DNA from: Microcella flavibacter
GTDB lineage: Bacteria > Actinomycetota > Actinomycetes > Actinomycetales > Microbacteriaceae
Reading direction: 5' to 3'
NCBI RefSeq assembly: GCF_012530535.1
Contig: NZ_CP051299.1
Location: 2,294,001 to 2,358,000, forward strand
Length of the DNA stretch: 64,000 nucleotides
Both the position numbers and the translations under genes were made by a program. Of the stretch, positions 1 through 9,333 are shown one piece after another. Each line of letters begins with the position of its first letter. Position 1 is the stretch's first letter. The notes beneath the pieces were generated by a model, which was not told the origin of the DNA, searched no databases, and worked only from the letters and a program-made list of their open reading frames with translations.

Positions 1-1543
1 CGGTGCGCGAGCCCATCGCCGCTCCGGCCTCGCGCACGTCGGCGTAGGCGCCCGCGGCGACGGCGGCGTGGATCGCCGACCCGAGCGCCGGGCCCTGCTC
101 GCTCGCGATGGTCGAGATGGGCATCCGCAGCACGTCGCTGTAGATCTGCATGAGCACCGGGTTCTTGATGAGGCCGCCCGCGGCGATGAACTCCGTCACC
201 GGCACGCCCGACTCGGCGAACGCCTCGACGATGCGCCGGGTGCCGTAGGCGGTCGACTCGAGCAGCGCGCGGTAGACCTCCTCGGGCCGGGTCGTCAGCG
301 TCATGCCGAGCACGAGGCCGCTGAGCTCGGTGTCGACGAGCACCGAGCGGTTGCCGTTGTGCCAGTCGAGGGCGAGCAGGCCGTGGTCGCCGACGGGGCG
401 GTCGGCGGCGAGGTCGGTGAGGTACTGGTGGATGCTCGTGCCGGCAGCCTCGGCGGCGGCGTACGCCGATGCCGGCACCTGGTTCTTGACGTACCAGGCG
501 AAGATGTCACCGACGCCCGACTGGCCCGCCTCGTAGCCGTAGAGCCCGTCGACGATGCCGCCGTCGACGACACCGCACATGCCGGGCACCTCGGCGAGGG
601 TCGCGCCGTTCATGACGTGGCACGTGCTCGTGCCCATGATGGCGACCATCTGGCCGGGCTCGACGGCCTGGGCCGCGGGCGCGGTGACGTGCGCGTCGAC
701 GTTGCCGACCGCGACGGCGATGCCCTCGGGCAGGCCCGTCCACGCCGCGGCCTCGGCGGTGAGCCAGCCCGCGCGCTGGCCGAGCCGGCCGATCTCGTGG
801 GCGAGCTTGTCGTCGACGAAGCCGGCGAAGCCGGGGTTCAGCGCCGCGAGGAACGCGGCGTCGGGGTAGGCGCCGTCCTGGTAGATGCCCTTGTAGCCGG
901 CGGTGCAGGCGTTGCGCAGGTAGGTGCCGCTGAGCTGCCAGACGATCCAGTCGGCGGCCTCGATCCAGCGGTCGGTCGCTGCGTAGACGTCCGGCGCCTC
1001 CTCGAGCAGCTGCAGCGCCTTCGCGAACTCCCACTCGCTCGAGATGAGCCCGCCGTAGCGCGGCAGCCAGGCCTCGCCGCGCTCCTCGGCGAGCGCGTTG
1101 ATGCGGTCGGCCTGGCCCTGGCCGGCGTGGTGCTTCCAGAGCTTGACGTAGGCGTGCGGATTCTCGCGCCACTCGTCGAGGGACGAGAGCGGGGTTCCGT
1201 CGGCGGTCACGGGCAGCGGGGTCGAGGCCGTGAAGTCGGTGGCGATGCCGATGACGTCGGCGGGGTCGATGCCGGCGGCCCGCACCGCGGCGGGCACGGC
1301 GTTCTGCAGCACCTCGACGTAGTCGCGGGCATCCTGCAGCGCCCACTCGGGCGGCAGGGCGGCGCCGGTCGCCGCGAGCGTCGTGTCCATGACGGCGTGG
1401 CGGTACTCGTGCACGCCCGTGCCGAGCTCGGCGCCGTCGGCGACGCGCACGACGACGGCGCGGCCGGAGAGGGTGCCGTAGTCGACGCCGATGACGTAGC
1501 GGGGGGTGGACGGGGACGGGGTGGGGGCAGCGACGTCGCTCAC
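1..1543 (-). CDS. araB: Ribulokinase AraB (C-terminus cut by window edge)
   Basis: FGGY-family sugar kinase that would phosphorylate L-ribulose in the cytoplasm, the second step of L-arabinose catabolism. The N-terminal nucleotide-binding motif GVDYGTLSGRA lies near residues 19-29. The C-terminal half carries ESTAYGTRRIVEAF and AAGGLIKNP, typical of AraB rather than xylulokinase or glycerol kinase. About 514 codons are visible; AraB proteins are usually about 550-570 residues, so some 40-50 residues lie outside. The GTG start at 1543 is preceded by a GAGAGCGGA-like ribosome site. The gene sits downstream of a transporter block but has its own operator (1591-1604) and is separated from the permease gene by a terminator hairpin, so it is probably transcribed separately. 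Confidence 0.93.
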   Translation of the reverse strand, partial: MSDVAAPTPSPSTPRYVIGVDYGTLSGRAVVVRVADGAELGTGVHEYRHAVMDTTLAATGAALPPEWALQDARDYVEVLQNAVPAAVRAAGIDPADVIGIATDFTASTPLPVTADGTPLSSLDEWRENPHAYVKLWKHHAGQGQADRINALAEERGEAWLPRYGGLISSEWEFAKALQLLEEAPDVYAATDRWIEAADWIVWQLSGTYLRNACTAGYKGIYQDGAYPDAAFLAALNPGFAGFVDDKLAHEIGRLGQRAGWLTAEAAAWTGLPEGIAVAVGNVDAHVTAPAAQAVEPGQMVAIMGTSTCHVMNGATLAEVPGMCGVVDGGIVDGLYGYEAGQSGVGDIFAWYVKNQVPASAYAAAEAAGTSIHQYLTDLAADRPVGDHGLLALDWHNGNRSVLVDTELSGLVLGMTLTTRPEEVYRALLESTAYGTRRIVEAFAESGVPVTEFIAAGGLIKNPVLMQIYSDVLRMPISTIASEQGPALGSAIHAAVAAGAYADVREAGAAMGSRT

Positions 1544-1590
1544 GAGGGTCCGCTCTCGGTTCAGGCCGGCGCTCGCTCGCCCCGGCGCGT

Positions 1591-1604
1591 TGTTAGCGCT
1601 AACA
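1591..1604. promoter_or_regulatory. Perfect 14-bp LacI-type operator upstream of araB
   Basis: TGTTAGCGCTAACA is a perfect palindrome with the central CG typical of LacI-family operators. It lies about 50 bp upstream of the araB start. It resembles the AraR (LacI-type) operator of Corynebacterium as I recall it. The nearby LacI-type regulator gene (6994-8028) is the obvious candidate, but its own presumed sites have a different core, so a second regulator is possible. Confidence 0.75.
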
Positions 1605-1629
1605 GTATGACAGTGGTGGACAGGGGTAC

Positions 1630-1657
1630 GGGGGTCGGCCGCGGACGGCCGACCCCC
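1630..1657 (-). terminator. Terminator hairpin after permease gene
   Basis: GGGGGTCGGCCG, loop CGGA, CGGCCGACCCCC: a perfect 12-bp stem just after the permease stop codon and before the araB operator. There is no U-tract, as is usual in high-GC actinobacteria. Confidence 0.7.
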
Positions 1658-1677
1658 GAGCACTCCTCCGGCGCGGC

Positions 1678-2898
1678 CTACGTGCGGGCGCGCTTGCGGT
1701 TGTAGACGTCGAAGGCCACGGCGAGCAGCAGCACGAGGCCCTTGATGAACTGCTGGTAGTCGGTGCTCACGCCGAGCAGCGACATGCCGTTGTTCAGCAC
1801 GCCGACGATCAGACCGCCGGTGATGGCGCCGATCACCGTTCCGACGCCGCCCTGCACCGCCGCGCCGCCGATGAAGGCGGCCGCGATGGCGTCGAGCTCG
1901 AACAGGTTGCCGGCACCCGGGCCCGCCGAGTTGAGGCGGCCCGTGAAGATGATGCCCGCGAGCGCGGCGAGCACGCCCATGTTGACGAACAGGTAGAAGT
2001 CGATCTTGCGCGAGTCGATGCCCGACAGGTTCGCCGCGTTGCGGTTGCCGCCGACCGCGTAGATGTGACGGCCGAAGACGCTGCGGTTCATCACCTGCGT
2101 GTAGGCGACCACGAGCACGCCGAGCACGATGAGCACGATGGGCGTGCCGCGCGAGCCGGGGGCGACGCCCAGCAGGTAGGTGAGGAACAGGATGAGGCCC
2201 GAGCCGAAGGCGAGCTTCACGATGAACCACCAGGCGGGCTCGGTCTCGAGGTTGAGCTTCGTGCGCTTGATGCGGCCCTGCAGCTGCGAGACCACGAACA
2301 TCACGAGGGCGATGAGGCCGAGGCCCACCGTGATCCACTCCGCAGGGCTCGTCGACGCGGGGAACAGCTGCGGGAACACGTAGCCGGCGCCGAGCTGGCG
2401 GTACTCCGTCGGGAACGGCGTGATCTGCGTGTTGCCGAGCACGATCTGGGTGAGGCCGCGGAAGATCAGCATGCCCGCCAGGGTCACGATGAAGGCGGGG
2501 ATGCCGACGATGGCGACCCAGAAGCCCTGCCAGCATCCGACGAGCGCGCCGATGACGAGCGAGACGATGATCGCGACCCACCAGGGGAAGTCGAGATCGC
2601 GCACCATCACGCCCGACATGGCCCCCACGAAGGCGGCGACCGAACCGACCGAGAGGTCGATGTGGCCGGCGATGATGATCATCACCATGCCGATCGCGAG
2701 GATCAGGATGTAGCTGTTCTGCACGATGACGTTCGAGACGTTGCCCGCGGTGAGCAGGCGGCCCTCGGTCAGCACCTGGAACAGGATGACGATGACGATG
2801 AGCACCAGGAAGATGCCGATCTGACGCAGGCGCGAGCTCAGGAAGCTCAGCACCTCCGATCGACTGGTGGCGGTGCGGGTTGCGCTAGCCGATGACAT
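1678..2898 (-). CDS. Sugar ABC transporter permease (GguB/MmsB type)
   Basis: Inner-membrane permease of the RbsC/XylH type (BPD_transp_2), 406 residues with about ten hydrophobic segments and a long cytoplasmic loop near residues 190-230. [10 protein letters not shown] near residue 80 and [20 protein letters not shown] near residue 285 are family signatures; the second contacts the ATPase. The ATG start at 2898 overlaps the end of the ATPase gene by 14 bp, which indicates translational coupling. With the double ATPase and the ChvE-like binding protein it forms a pentose importer. The length fits GguB/XylH better than the roughly 320-residue RbsC. L-arabinose is the most likely substrate, inferred from araB and araD alongside. 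Confidence 0.9.
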   Translation of the reverse strand: MSSASATRTATSRSEVLSFLSSRLRQIGIFLVLIVIVILFQVLTEGRLLTAGNVSNVIVQNSYILILAIGMVMIIIAGHIDLSVGSVAAFVGAMSGVMVRDLDFPWWVAIIVSLVIGALVGCWQGFWVAIVGIPAFIVTLAGMLIFRGLTQIVLGNTQITPFPTEYRQLGAGYVFPQLFPASTSPAEWITVGLGLIALVMFVVSQLQGRIKRTKLNLETEPAWWFIVKLAFGSGLILFLTYLLGVAPGSRGTPIVLIVLGVLVVAYTQVMNRSVFGRHIYAVGGNRNAANLSGIDSRKIDFYLFVNMGVLAALAGIIFTGRLNSAGPGAGNLFELDAIAAAFIGGAAVQGGVGTVIGAITGGLIVGVLNNGMSLLGVSTDYQQFIKGLVLLLAVAFDVYNRKRART

Positions 2899-4423
2899 GG
2901 TCGGCCTCCTTCTCCTTGGTCATGAGCACCATGAGTGCTTCGGGGGTGGCCTGCTCGATCGGCAGCTCACCGGTGATGGTGCCCTCGGAGAGGGCGTAGA
3001 TGCGGTCGCAGATGCCGAGCAGCTCGGGCAGCTCGCTCGAGATGACGATGACCGCCTTCCCCTGCGCCGCGAGCTCGTTGATGATCGTGTAGATCTCGTA
3101 CTTGGCGCCGACGTCGATGCCGCGGGTGGGCTCGTCGAGGATGAGCACCTCGGGGTCGGAGTAGAGCCACTTCGACAGCACGACCTTCTGCTGGTTGCCG
3201 CCCGAGAGCTTGCCCGTCACGACGTCCACCGAGGGCGCCTTGATGTTCATGCTCTTGCGGTAGCCCGAGGCGACGATCTGCTCCTGGCCGCCGTCGACCC
3301 AGCCGCGCGGGGCGAGCTTCTTGAGGCCCGCGGTCGAGATGTTGCGCTTGATGTCGTCGATGAGGTTGAGGCCGTAGAGCTTGCGATCCTCGGTGGCGTA
3401 GGCGAGGCCGTTGCGGATGGCCTCCGGCACCGAGCGCGCCTGGATCTCCTCGCCGCGCATGTACAGCGAGCCGGTGATGCGCGAGCCGTACGAGCGGCCG
3501 AAGATGCTCATCGCGAGCTCGGTGCGCCCGGCGCCCATGAGCCCGGCGATGCCGACGACCTCGCCGGCGCGCACGTTCAGGCTCGCGCCGTGGATGATCG
3601 TGCGGTCGCCGTCGGTCGGGTGGTGCACCGTCCAGTCCTCGACCCGGAACACCTCCTCGCCGATGGTGACCGTGCGGTCGGGGTAGCGGTGCTCGAGATC
3701 GCGGCCGACCATGCCCTTGATGATGCGGTTCTCGGTGACCTCGGCGAGGTCGAGCGTCTCGATGGTGCGCCCGTCGCGGATGATCGTCACCTCGTCGGCG
3801 ATCGCTTTGATCTCGTTGAGCTTGTGGCTGATGATGATCGACGTGATGCCCTGCCCCTTGAGGTGGCGGATCAGGTCGAGCAGGTGCGCGGAGTCCTCGT
3901 CGTTGAGGGCCGCGGTGGGCTCGTCGAGGATGAGCAGCTTGACGTTCTTCGACAGCGCCTTGGCGATCTCGACGAGCTGCTGCTTGCCGACGCCGATCTC
4001 GTTGACGATCGTCGTCGGGCTGTCGCCGAGGCCGACGCGGGCGAGCAGCTTGGCCGCCTCGGCGTTGGTCTCGTCCCAGTCGATGAAGCCGCGCTTCTGG
4101 CGCTCGTTGCCGAGGAAGATGTTCTCGGCGATCGAGAGGTAGGGGCTGAGGGCGAGCTCCTGGTGGATGATGACGACGCCCGACTTCTCGCTGTCGCGGA
4201 TGTCCTTGAACTGCATCGTGTCGCCCTCGAACACGATGTCGCCGGTGTAGGTGCCGTACGGGTAGACGCCCGACAGCACCTTCATGAGCGTCGACTTGCC
4301 GGCCCCGTTCTCGCCGCAGATGGCGTGCACGTGGCCGCGCTCGACGGTGAGCGTGACGTCCTGCAGCGCCTTGACGCCGGGGAACTCCTTGGTGATGGTG
4401 CGCATCTCGAGGATGGTGCTCAT
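2885..4423 (-). CDS. Sugar ABC transporter ATPase, double domain (GguA/MmsA type)
   Basis: Cytoplasmic ATPase of about 512 residues made of two fused ABC domains, as in RbsA, XylG and GguA. Domain 1 has Walker [10 protein letters not shown] near residue 37 and Walker [14 protein letters not shown] near residue 163. Domain 2 has a degenerate Walker A ([10 protein letters not shown]), the signature LSGGNQQKV and [13 protein letters not shown]. The second site being degenerate is normal for this family. The ATG at 4423 is chosen because AGGAGAAGGAGC lies immediately upstream; the frame stays open further upstream but without a ribosome site. The 3' end overlaps the permease start. Confidence 0.93.
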   Translation of the reverse strand: MSTILEMRTITKEFPGVKALQDVTLTVERGHVHAICGENGAGKSTLMKVLSGVYPYGTYTGDIVFEGDTMQFKDIRDSEKSGVVIIHQELALSPYLSIAENIFLGNERQKRGFIDWDETNAEAAKLLARVGLGDSPTTIVNEIGVGKQQLVEIAKALSKNVKLLILDEPTAALNDEDSAHLLDLIRHLKGQGITSIIISHKLNEIKAIADEVTIIRDGRTIETLDLAEVTENRIIKGMVGRDLEHRYPDRTVTIGEEVFRVEDWTVHHPTDGDRTIIHGASLNVRAGEVVGIAGLMGAGRTELAMSIFGRSYGSRITGSLYMRGEEIQARSVPEAIRNGLAYATEDRKLYGLNLIDDIKRNISTAGLKKLAPRGWVDGGQEQIVASGYRKSMNIKAPSVDVVTGKLSGGNQQKVVLSKWLYSDPEVLILDEPTRGIDVGAKYEIYTIINELAAQGKAVIVISSELPELLGICDRIYALSEGTITGELPIEQATPEALMVLMTKEKEADHVIG

Positions 4424-4474
4424 GGATGCTCCTTCTCCTCTGCGGGTGAGGTGGTGCGGGGGAACAGCGGGATG

Positions 4475-4508
4475 GTGCGGGTCCGACCGCGAACGGCCGG
4501 ACCCGCAC
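4475..4508 (-). terminator. Intraoperonic hairpin between binding protein and ATPase genes
   Basis: GTGCGGGTCCG and CGGACCCGCAC form a perfect 11-bp stem around a 12-nt loop in the gap between the binding-protein stop and the ATPase start. It is probably a partial terminator or a 3' stabiliser that lets the binding protein be made in excess over the membrane subunits. Confidence 0.6.
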
Positions 4509-4526
4509 CCGATGTAGCGGAACCTA

Positions 4527-5645
4527 CTAGCCGAGCTCCTCAGCGGTGTAGTACCCGCTGCCGATGAGCACGTCCTCGTAGTTGTCGACCGTGACGATCG
4601 ACGAGTCGAGCAGGTACGACGGGACGACCTTCTCGCCGTTGTCGTAGGTCTCGGTGTCGTTGACCTCGGGCTCCTCGCCGTTCTGGAGGGCATCCACCAT
4701 CGCGACGGCCTGCTCGGCGAGCAGACGGGTGTCCTTGAAGATGGTCGAGTACTGCTCGCCGGCGATGATCGACTGCACCGAGCCGAGCTCGGCGTCCTGG
4801 CCCGTGATGATGGGCAGGGCGTCGGTCGAGTAGCCGCCCGAGGTGAGGGCGGAGATGATGCCGATCGAGAGGCCGTCGTAGGGCGAGAGAACGCCATCGA
4901 TCTGCGTGTCGCCGATGATGGTGAGGATGTTCTCCATGCGCTCCTGCGCCGTCTCGGGCAGCCAGCGGAGGATCGCCACCTGCTCGAAGTCGGTCTGGCC
5001 GGAGGGGACGACGAGGGTGCCGTCGTCGATCAGCGGCTGGATGACGCTCATCGCGCCGTCGAAGAAGAACGTCGCGTTGTTGTCGTCGGGGCTGCCGGCG
5101 AAGAGCTCGACGTTCAGCGGGCCGGCGACGTCGGTGCGAGCACCGCTCTCGTCGAACACGCCCATGCCGATGAGCAGCGAGGTGGCCTGCTGCACGCCGA
5201 CCTCGAAGTTGTCGAAGGTCGTGTAGTAGTCGACGTTCTCGGTGCCGTTGATGAGGCGGTCGTAGGCGATGACGGGGATGCCCGCATCGGCGGCCTGCTG
5301 CAGCACATCGGTGAGGGTGGTGCCGTCGATCGAGGCGATGATCAGGGCCTCGGCGCCGCTGGCGATCATGTTCTCGATCTGCGAGACCTGGGTGGGGATG
5401 TCGTCGTTCGCGAACTGGAGGTCGACCTCGTAGCCGAGCTCCTCGAGCTGCGACTGCACGTTGTCGCCGTCGGCGATCCAGCGCTCGGACTGCTGCGTGG
5501 GCATCGCGACGCCGATGATGCCGCCCGCCTCGTCCTCGCCGCCGCCGGCAGCGCCGCCGCCGGTGCGGTCACCGGCGCAGCCGGCGAGTGCCAGCGACAT
5601 GACTCCTGCGGCGGCGACGCCGAGGAGGAACTTGGAGTTCTTCAC
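4527..5645 (-). CDS. Sugar-binding lipoprotein of ABC importer (ChvE/XylF type)
   Basis: Extracytoplasmic, membrane-anchored substrate-binding protein of about 372 residues (periplasmic-binding fold type I). The GTG start at 5645 follows GAAAGGAC and gives a clean lipoprotein signal: KNSK, a hydrophobic stretch, then lipobox LAGC with the modified Cys at residue 23. The mature part has the fold's repeated features, for example PTQQSERW near the start, [22 protein letters not shown] and [14 protein letters not shown]. Aromatic and acidic residues such as YDR fit a pentose or hexose ligand. It is first of the three transport genes and is followed by a hairpin. Arabinose or xylose are the likely ligands, inferred from context. 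Confidence 0.92.
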   Translation of the reverse strand: MKNSKFLLGVAAAGVMSLALAGCAGDRTGGGAAGGGEDEAGGIIGVAMPTQQSERWIADGDNVQSQLEELGYEVDLQFANDDIPTQVSQIENMIASGAEALIIASIDGTTLTDVLQQAADAGIPVIAYDRLINGTENVDYYTTFDNFEVGVQQATSLLIGMGVFDESGARTDVAGPLNVELFAGSPDDNNATFFFDGAMSVIQPLIDDGTLVVPSGQTDFEQVAILRWLPETAQERMENILTIIGDTQIDGVLSPYDGLSIGIISALTSGGYSTDALPIITGQDAELGSVQSIIAGEQYSTIFKDTRLLAEQAVAMVDALQNGEEPEVNDTETYDNGEKVVPSYLLDSSIVTVDNYEDVLIGSGYYTAEELG

Positions 5646-5739
5646 TGTGTGTCCTTTCAATGGGGATTGTGGTGGTGCAACGGGATGCCGCTCTCGACCT
5701 CGAGCGCCGCATCCGCTTCCCGGGGGGAACCCGGGAGGT

Positions 5740-6447
5740 TCATCGGGGCGGGGCCTCCGCCTGTCCGTAGACGTTCTGGTACCGGTCGAAGAGCTGGTCG
5801 ACCGCGCTCTGCGCGATCGGCCGGGGCTCCCCCAGCTGGCGGGCGAGGTGCACAGCGCGGGCGGCGTCCTCGACCATGACCGCCGCCTTGACCGCGGCGC
5901 GAGCATCCGTGCCGATCGTGAACGGACCGTGGTTCGCCATGAGCACCGCGGGCGAGCGGTGGCCGCGCAGGGACTCGACGATGCCGCGGCCGATCGAGTC
6001 GTCGCCGATGATCGCGAACGGACCGACCGGGATCTCGCCGCCGAACTCGTCGGCGATCGCCGTCAGCACGCAGGGGATCGGCTCGCCGACGGCGGCCCAG
6101 GCGCAGGCGTAGGGGCTGTGGGTGTGCACGACCCCGCCGACCTCGGGCATGTGCCGGTAGACGTATGCGTGCGCTGCGGTGTCGCTCGAGGGGCTGCGGT
6201 CGCTGCCGGGGGTGTCGGGCACGACCTCGCCGTCGAGGGTGCAGAGGATCATGGCGGCCGCGTCGAGGTCGTCGTAGCTGACGCCGCTCGGCTTGATGAC
6301 GAAGAGGTCGGCACCGGGCACGCGGCCCGAGACGTTGCCGCCCGTCCAGACGACGAGGCCGGCACGGACGAGCTCGGCGTGGAGGGCGGCGACCTCGTCG
6401 CGCACGCGGGCGACGGCGACCTGCACCTCGGGGCTCAGGCGGTGCAT
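5740..6447 (-). CDS. araD: L-ribulose-5-phosphate 4-epimerase
   Basis: Class II aldolase/epimerase of 235 residues that converts L-ribulose 5-phosphate to D-xylulose 5-phosphate, the last step of arabinose entry to the pentose phosphate pathway. The substrate motif GGNVSGR, the phosphate motif IKPSGV and the metal-binding histidines in VHTHSPYA and ANHGPF are all present. The ATG at 6447 follows GGAGGTGC. The length equals that of E. coli AraD (about 231). It is the first gene of the transporter operon; an operator-like palindrome at 6627-6642 lies upstream. FucA is a relative, but araB in the same locus points to AraD. Confidence 0.93.
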   Translation of the reverse strand: MHRLSPEVQVAVARVRDEVAALHAELVRAGLVVWTGGNVSGRVPGADLFVIKPSGVSYDDLDAAAMILCTLDGEVVPDTPGSDRSPSSDTAAHAYVYRHMPEVGGVVHTHSPYACAWAAVGEPIPCVLTAIADEFGGEIPVGPFAIIGDDSIGRGIVESLRGHRSPAVLMANHGPFTIGTDARAAVKAAVMVEDAARAVHLARQLGEPRPIAQSAVDQLFDRYQNVYGQAEAPPR

Positions 6448-6626
6448 CGCGCACCTCCGGCGACGAGGGTTCTCGAGGAGCCGGCGCGGCCGGGCGTCGT
6501 GCCGCAGGGCACGGTGCCGGCGGGGCTGACAGCGCTCACTCGAGACCTCATCGTCTGGGGGCATCGACCGTGGTGGTGCCGATGCGGTGGTTCGGGGTGG
6601 TGCGGGTATCGCCGGCGATCGGTCGG

Positions 6627-6642
6627 ATGTGATCGTTCACAT
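6627..6642. promoter_or_regulatory. LacI-type operator upstream of araD
   Basis: ATGTGATCGTTCACAT is a near-perfect 16-bp palindrome with central CG, about 180 bp upstream of araD. It matches the site in front of the regulator gene at 8048-8065 (shared ATGTG..CGTTCACAT). Confidence 0.7.
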
Positions 6643-6797
6643 GGCGTGGACACATCTAACGGCGAAACGGTCACATCTGTCAAGCCGAGGCGAGCGGCCG
6701 TCGGTCACAACTGCGTAACAGGCGCGGAGCGCGCCGGCAGCCATCCGGGCGCACCGCTCCGTCCTGGCCCCGGCACCCGCTCCGCCTTGGCGCTGGC

Positions 6798-6881
6798 CGA
6801 AATGCAGGAGTTCGGCGCTCGACCGCGGCGTGTCGCCGCTCGACGTCGGGCGACGCGCCGACTGAGTCCTGCATTCGTGCA
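6798..6881. repeat. Nested palindromic repeat, diverged copy
   Basis: Outer arms AATGCAGGA (6801-6809) and TCCTGCATT (6867-6875) are perfect inverses, and the right arm continues into CGTGCAC. Inner arms CGGCGTGTCG (6826-6835) and CGACGCGCCG (6851-6860) match at 9 of 10. Arm order, spacing and sequence match the perfect copy at 57162-57250, so the two belong to one family of short dispersed elements. Confidence 0.7.
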
Positions 6882-6993
6882 CACCCGACGACGGGATGCT
6901 CGGCCGCAGCAAGCCCGCCGACGCACCCGCGCGGGCTCAGTGCGCGGGCCCAGCCGGGCGAGCGGCCCAGCGCGCCGACCCGACCGCGCGGGC

Positions 6994-8028
6994 TCAGCGC
7001 GCGCGGGCCGTCGACTGCCGCACGACGAGCTCGGCCTGCACCGGGTCGTGGCTCAGCTCGGTCTCGCCGCGCAGCTCGCCGAGCAGCAGGGCGACGGCCC
7101 GGCGGCCGATCTCGGCGAAGTTCTGCCGCACGGTCGTCAGGGGCGGGGCGAAGTGCGCGGCCTCGGGGATGTCGTCGAAGCCGACGACGGAGATGTCGTC
7201 GGGCACCGAGAGCCCCGAGTCGCGGCAGGCGTGCATGAAGCCGAGGGCCATCTGGTCGTTGCCGGCGAACACGGCGGTGAAGTCGCGGTAGCGCAGCAGC
7301 TCGAGTCCGGCGTAGTAGCCGAAGTGCGCCGTCCAGTCGCCGAGGATCGGCGCGCGGGTGCGCAGGTCGGCGTCGCCGAGCTCGCGCAGGAACCCCTGCA
7401 TGCGGGCCTCGGCCTCGATCCAGTCCTGCGGGCCGGAGAGGTGGGTGATCTCGGTGTGCCCGAGCTCGATGAGGTGCCGGGTCGCGAGCCGGGCGCCCTG
7501 CACCTGGTCGACCCAGAGCGAGTGCGCGCGGTTGAGCCCCGTCGCCTCGAGCGTCACGAAGGGCACCGCCACCTGCAGGTCGTCGAGCGCCTCGAACACG
7601 CGCACCTGCGGCGCGACGACGATGAGGGCCTCGATCGACTGGCTCATCAGGTAGTCGAGCCCCGACTTGATCGAGGCGTACTCGCTCGAGGCGATGTTGG
7701 TGATCGTGAGCCGGTAGCCGGCTTCCCGGGCGGCGAGCTCAATGGCGGCGATGCTCGTCGCCGGGCCGTAGTGCGCGGTCTGCGCCGACAGCACCCCGAT
7801 CGTGCGCGAGCGGCTCGTGACGAGCGCGCGGGCGGCCTGATTCGGCCGGTAGCCGAGCTCGTCGATGGCGGCGCGCACCCGGGCGAGGGTGCCGGGGCGG
7901 ATGCTCGGGCTGTCGTTGAGCACGCGCGAGACGGTCTGGTACGAGACGCCGGCGACCCGCGCGACGTCGCGGATGTTGGGCGCGCGCACGCGGTCGGGCT
8001 CCGCCGCCCGCTCCGACTCCGTCGTCAT
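6994..8028 (-). CDS. LacI-family transcriptional regulator of the arabinose locus
   Basis: DNA-binding repressor of about 344 residues: N-terminal LacI helix-turn-helix (RDVARVAGVSYQTVSRVLND, residues about 20-40), hinge near NQAARALVTSRS, then a periplasmic-binding-type sensor domain ending with GFDDIPEA and LTTVRQ. The ATG at 8028 is used; a GTG two codons upstream (8034) is an alternative. An operator-like palindrome lies 20 bp upstream, which suggests autoregulation. The position next to araD and the transporter suggests it senses arabinose or a derivative. AraR activity is inference from context. Confidence 0.88.
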   Translation of the reverse strand: MTTESERAAEPDRVRAPNIRDVARVAGVSYQTVSRVLNDSPSIRPGTLARVRAAIDELGYRPNQAARALVTSRSRTIGVLSAQTAHYGPATSIAAIELAAREAGYRLTITNIASSEYASIKSGLDYLMSQSIEALIVVAPQVRVFEALDDLQVAVPFVTLEATGLNRAHSLWVDQVQGARLATRHLIELGHTEITHLSGPQDWIEAEARMQGFLRELGDADLRTRAPILGDWTAHFGYYAGLELLRYRDFTAVFAGNDQMALGFMHACRDSGLSVPDDISVVGFDDIPEAAHFAPPLTTVRQNFAEIGRRAVALLLGELRGETELSHDPVQAELVVRQSTARAR

Positions 8029-8047
8029 CCGCACCCGTCCGCTGGGG

Positions 8048-8065
8048 CATGTGTACGTTCACATG
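8048..8065. promoter_or_regulatory. LacI-type operator at regulator promoter
   Basis: CATGTGTACGTTCACATG, an 18-bp imperfect palindrome, lies directly upstream of the LacI-type regulator gene. It shares its arms with the araD-side site at 6627-6642. Confidence 0.7.
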
Positions 8066-8163
8066 CGCTCGGCTCATTATGCACCGGCGTGCCCCGCCAT
8101 CGATGAGCGGGATGCCCGAAGCCTGCCGCGGAGGGGCGCCGCACCCCGGCCGCGGCCGCGCCG

Positions 8164-9333
8164 CTACAGCCGGTCGAGCGCCTGCCGCACGTCGGCGACG
8201 AGGTCGGCCGCGTCCTCGATGCCGACGGAGAGCCGGATGATCGAGTCCGGAACCTCCAGCTCGGTGCCGCGGACGGAGGCGTGGGTCATCTCGCTCGGGT
8301 GGTTGACGAGCGACTCCACCCCGCCGAGCGATTCGGCGAGCGTGAACACGGTCAACGCCTCGGCGAAGGCGCGCGCGGCCGCGGCCCCTCCGACGAGGTC
8401 GAGCGAGAGCATCCCGCCGAAGCCGCTCATCTGCCGGGCGGCGAGGGCGTGCCCGGGGTGGTCGGCGAGGCCCGGGTAGTAGACCCGCGCGACGGCCGGG
8501 TGGCCGACGACGGCCTCGGCGAGGGACTGCGCGTTGGCGCTGTGGCGGTCCATGCGCACGGCGAGCGTCTTGATGCCGCGGGTCGTGAGCCACGCGTCGA
8601 GTGGGCCCGAGACGGCGCCGGCCGCGAACTGATGGAAGCCGACCTGCTCGGCGAGGGCGTCGTCGTTCATCACGAGGGCGCCGCCGAGCACGTCGGAGTG
8701 GCCGCCGAGGTACTTCGTCGTCGAGTGCACGACGACGTCGGCGCCGAGCGCGAGCGGCTGCTGCAGGTACGGGGTGGCGAAGGTGTTGTCGACGACGACG
8801 AGCGCGCCGACCGCGCGGGCCAGCTCGGAGAGCGCCGTCACGTCGGTGATCTTCATCATCGGGTTCGACGGGGTCTCGAGCCACAGCACGCGGGGCTTCA
8901 GCGTCTCGAGCGCCTCGCGGGTCGCGTCGAGGTCGCCGAGCTCGAGCGTCGTCAGGCCGATCTGCCAGTCGCCGAAGACGCGGCGCACGAGCCGGTGGGT
9001 GCCGCCGTAGACGTCGTTGCCCATGAGCACGTGGTCGCCGGGGCGCAGCACGGCGCGCAGCAGGGCGTCCTCCGCGGCGAGGCCCGAGGCGAAGCTGAAG
9101 GCGTGGGCGCCGCCCTCGAGCGCGGCGAGCTGCTGCTGCAGGGCATCCCGCGTGGGGTTGGTGCCGCGCGTGTACTCGTAGCCGTTGCGCAGCCCCCCGA
9201 CGCCGTCCTGCGCGTAGGTGGTGCTGAAGTGCACGGGCGGGATGACCGCGCCGGTGCTCGCGTCGGGGCTCTGCCCGGCGTGGATGGCCCGGGTCGAGAA
9301 GCCGTGGGCGGCGTGCGGGTCGGGCGTGCTCAT
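8164..9333 (-). CDS. metB: Cystathionine gamma-synthase / gamma-lyase family enzyme
   Basis: PLP enzyme of 389 residues (Cys/Met metabolism family) acting in the cytoplasm in transsulfuration. Visible features are YEYTRGTNPTR, FASGLAAEDALL, the substrate/PLP region VVVDNTFATPYLQ, the PLP lysine in STTKYLGGHSD, and SLGGVESLVNHP near the C-terminus. The ATG at 9333 overlaps the stop of the cystathionine beta-synthase gene (ATGA), so the two are translated together. Sequence alone does not separate gamma-synthase from gamma-lyase; actinobacterial members often do both. Pairing with a beta-synthase favours reverse transsulfuration from homocysteine to cysteine. Confidence 0.9.
   Translation of the reverse strand: MSTPDPHAAHGFSTRAIHAGQSPDASTGAVIPPVHFSTTYAQDGVGGLRNGYEYTRGTNPTRDALQQQLAALEGGAHAFSFASGLAAEDALLRAVLRPGDHVLMGNDVYGGTHRLVRRVFGDWQIGLTTLELGDLDATREALETLKPRVLWLETPSNPMMKITDVTALSELARAVGALVVVDNTFATPYLQQPLALGADVVVHSTTKYLGGHSDVLGGALVMNDDALAEQVGFHQFAAGAVSGPLDAWLTTRGIKTLAVRMDRHSANAQSLAEAVVGHPAVARVYYPGLADHPGHALAARQMSGFGGMLSLDLVGGAAAARAFAEALTVFTLAESLGGVESLVNHPSEMTHASVRGTELEVPDSIIRLSVGIEDAADLVADVRQALDRL

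Larger units (their letters stand above)
6448..6993. other. Long intergenic region between araD and its regulator gene
   Basis: No convincing gene is seen in this 546-bp stretch. It contains the araD-side operator (6627-6642), a palindromic repeat related to one at 57.2 kb (6798-6881), and a short duplication: CCGCGCGGGCTCAG occurs at about 6927-6940 and again at the 3' end of the regulator gene. The araD promoter is expected just left of the operator. Confidence 0.6.

Noticed and set aside
6927-7000. Duplication of the regulator gene's 3' end as a meaningful repeat
   Set aside because: Only about 14 bp are shared in very GC-rich sequence; chance or minor slippage explains it.
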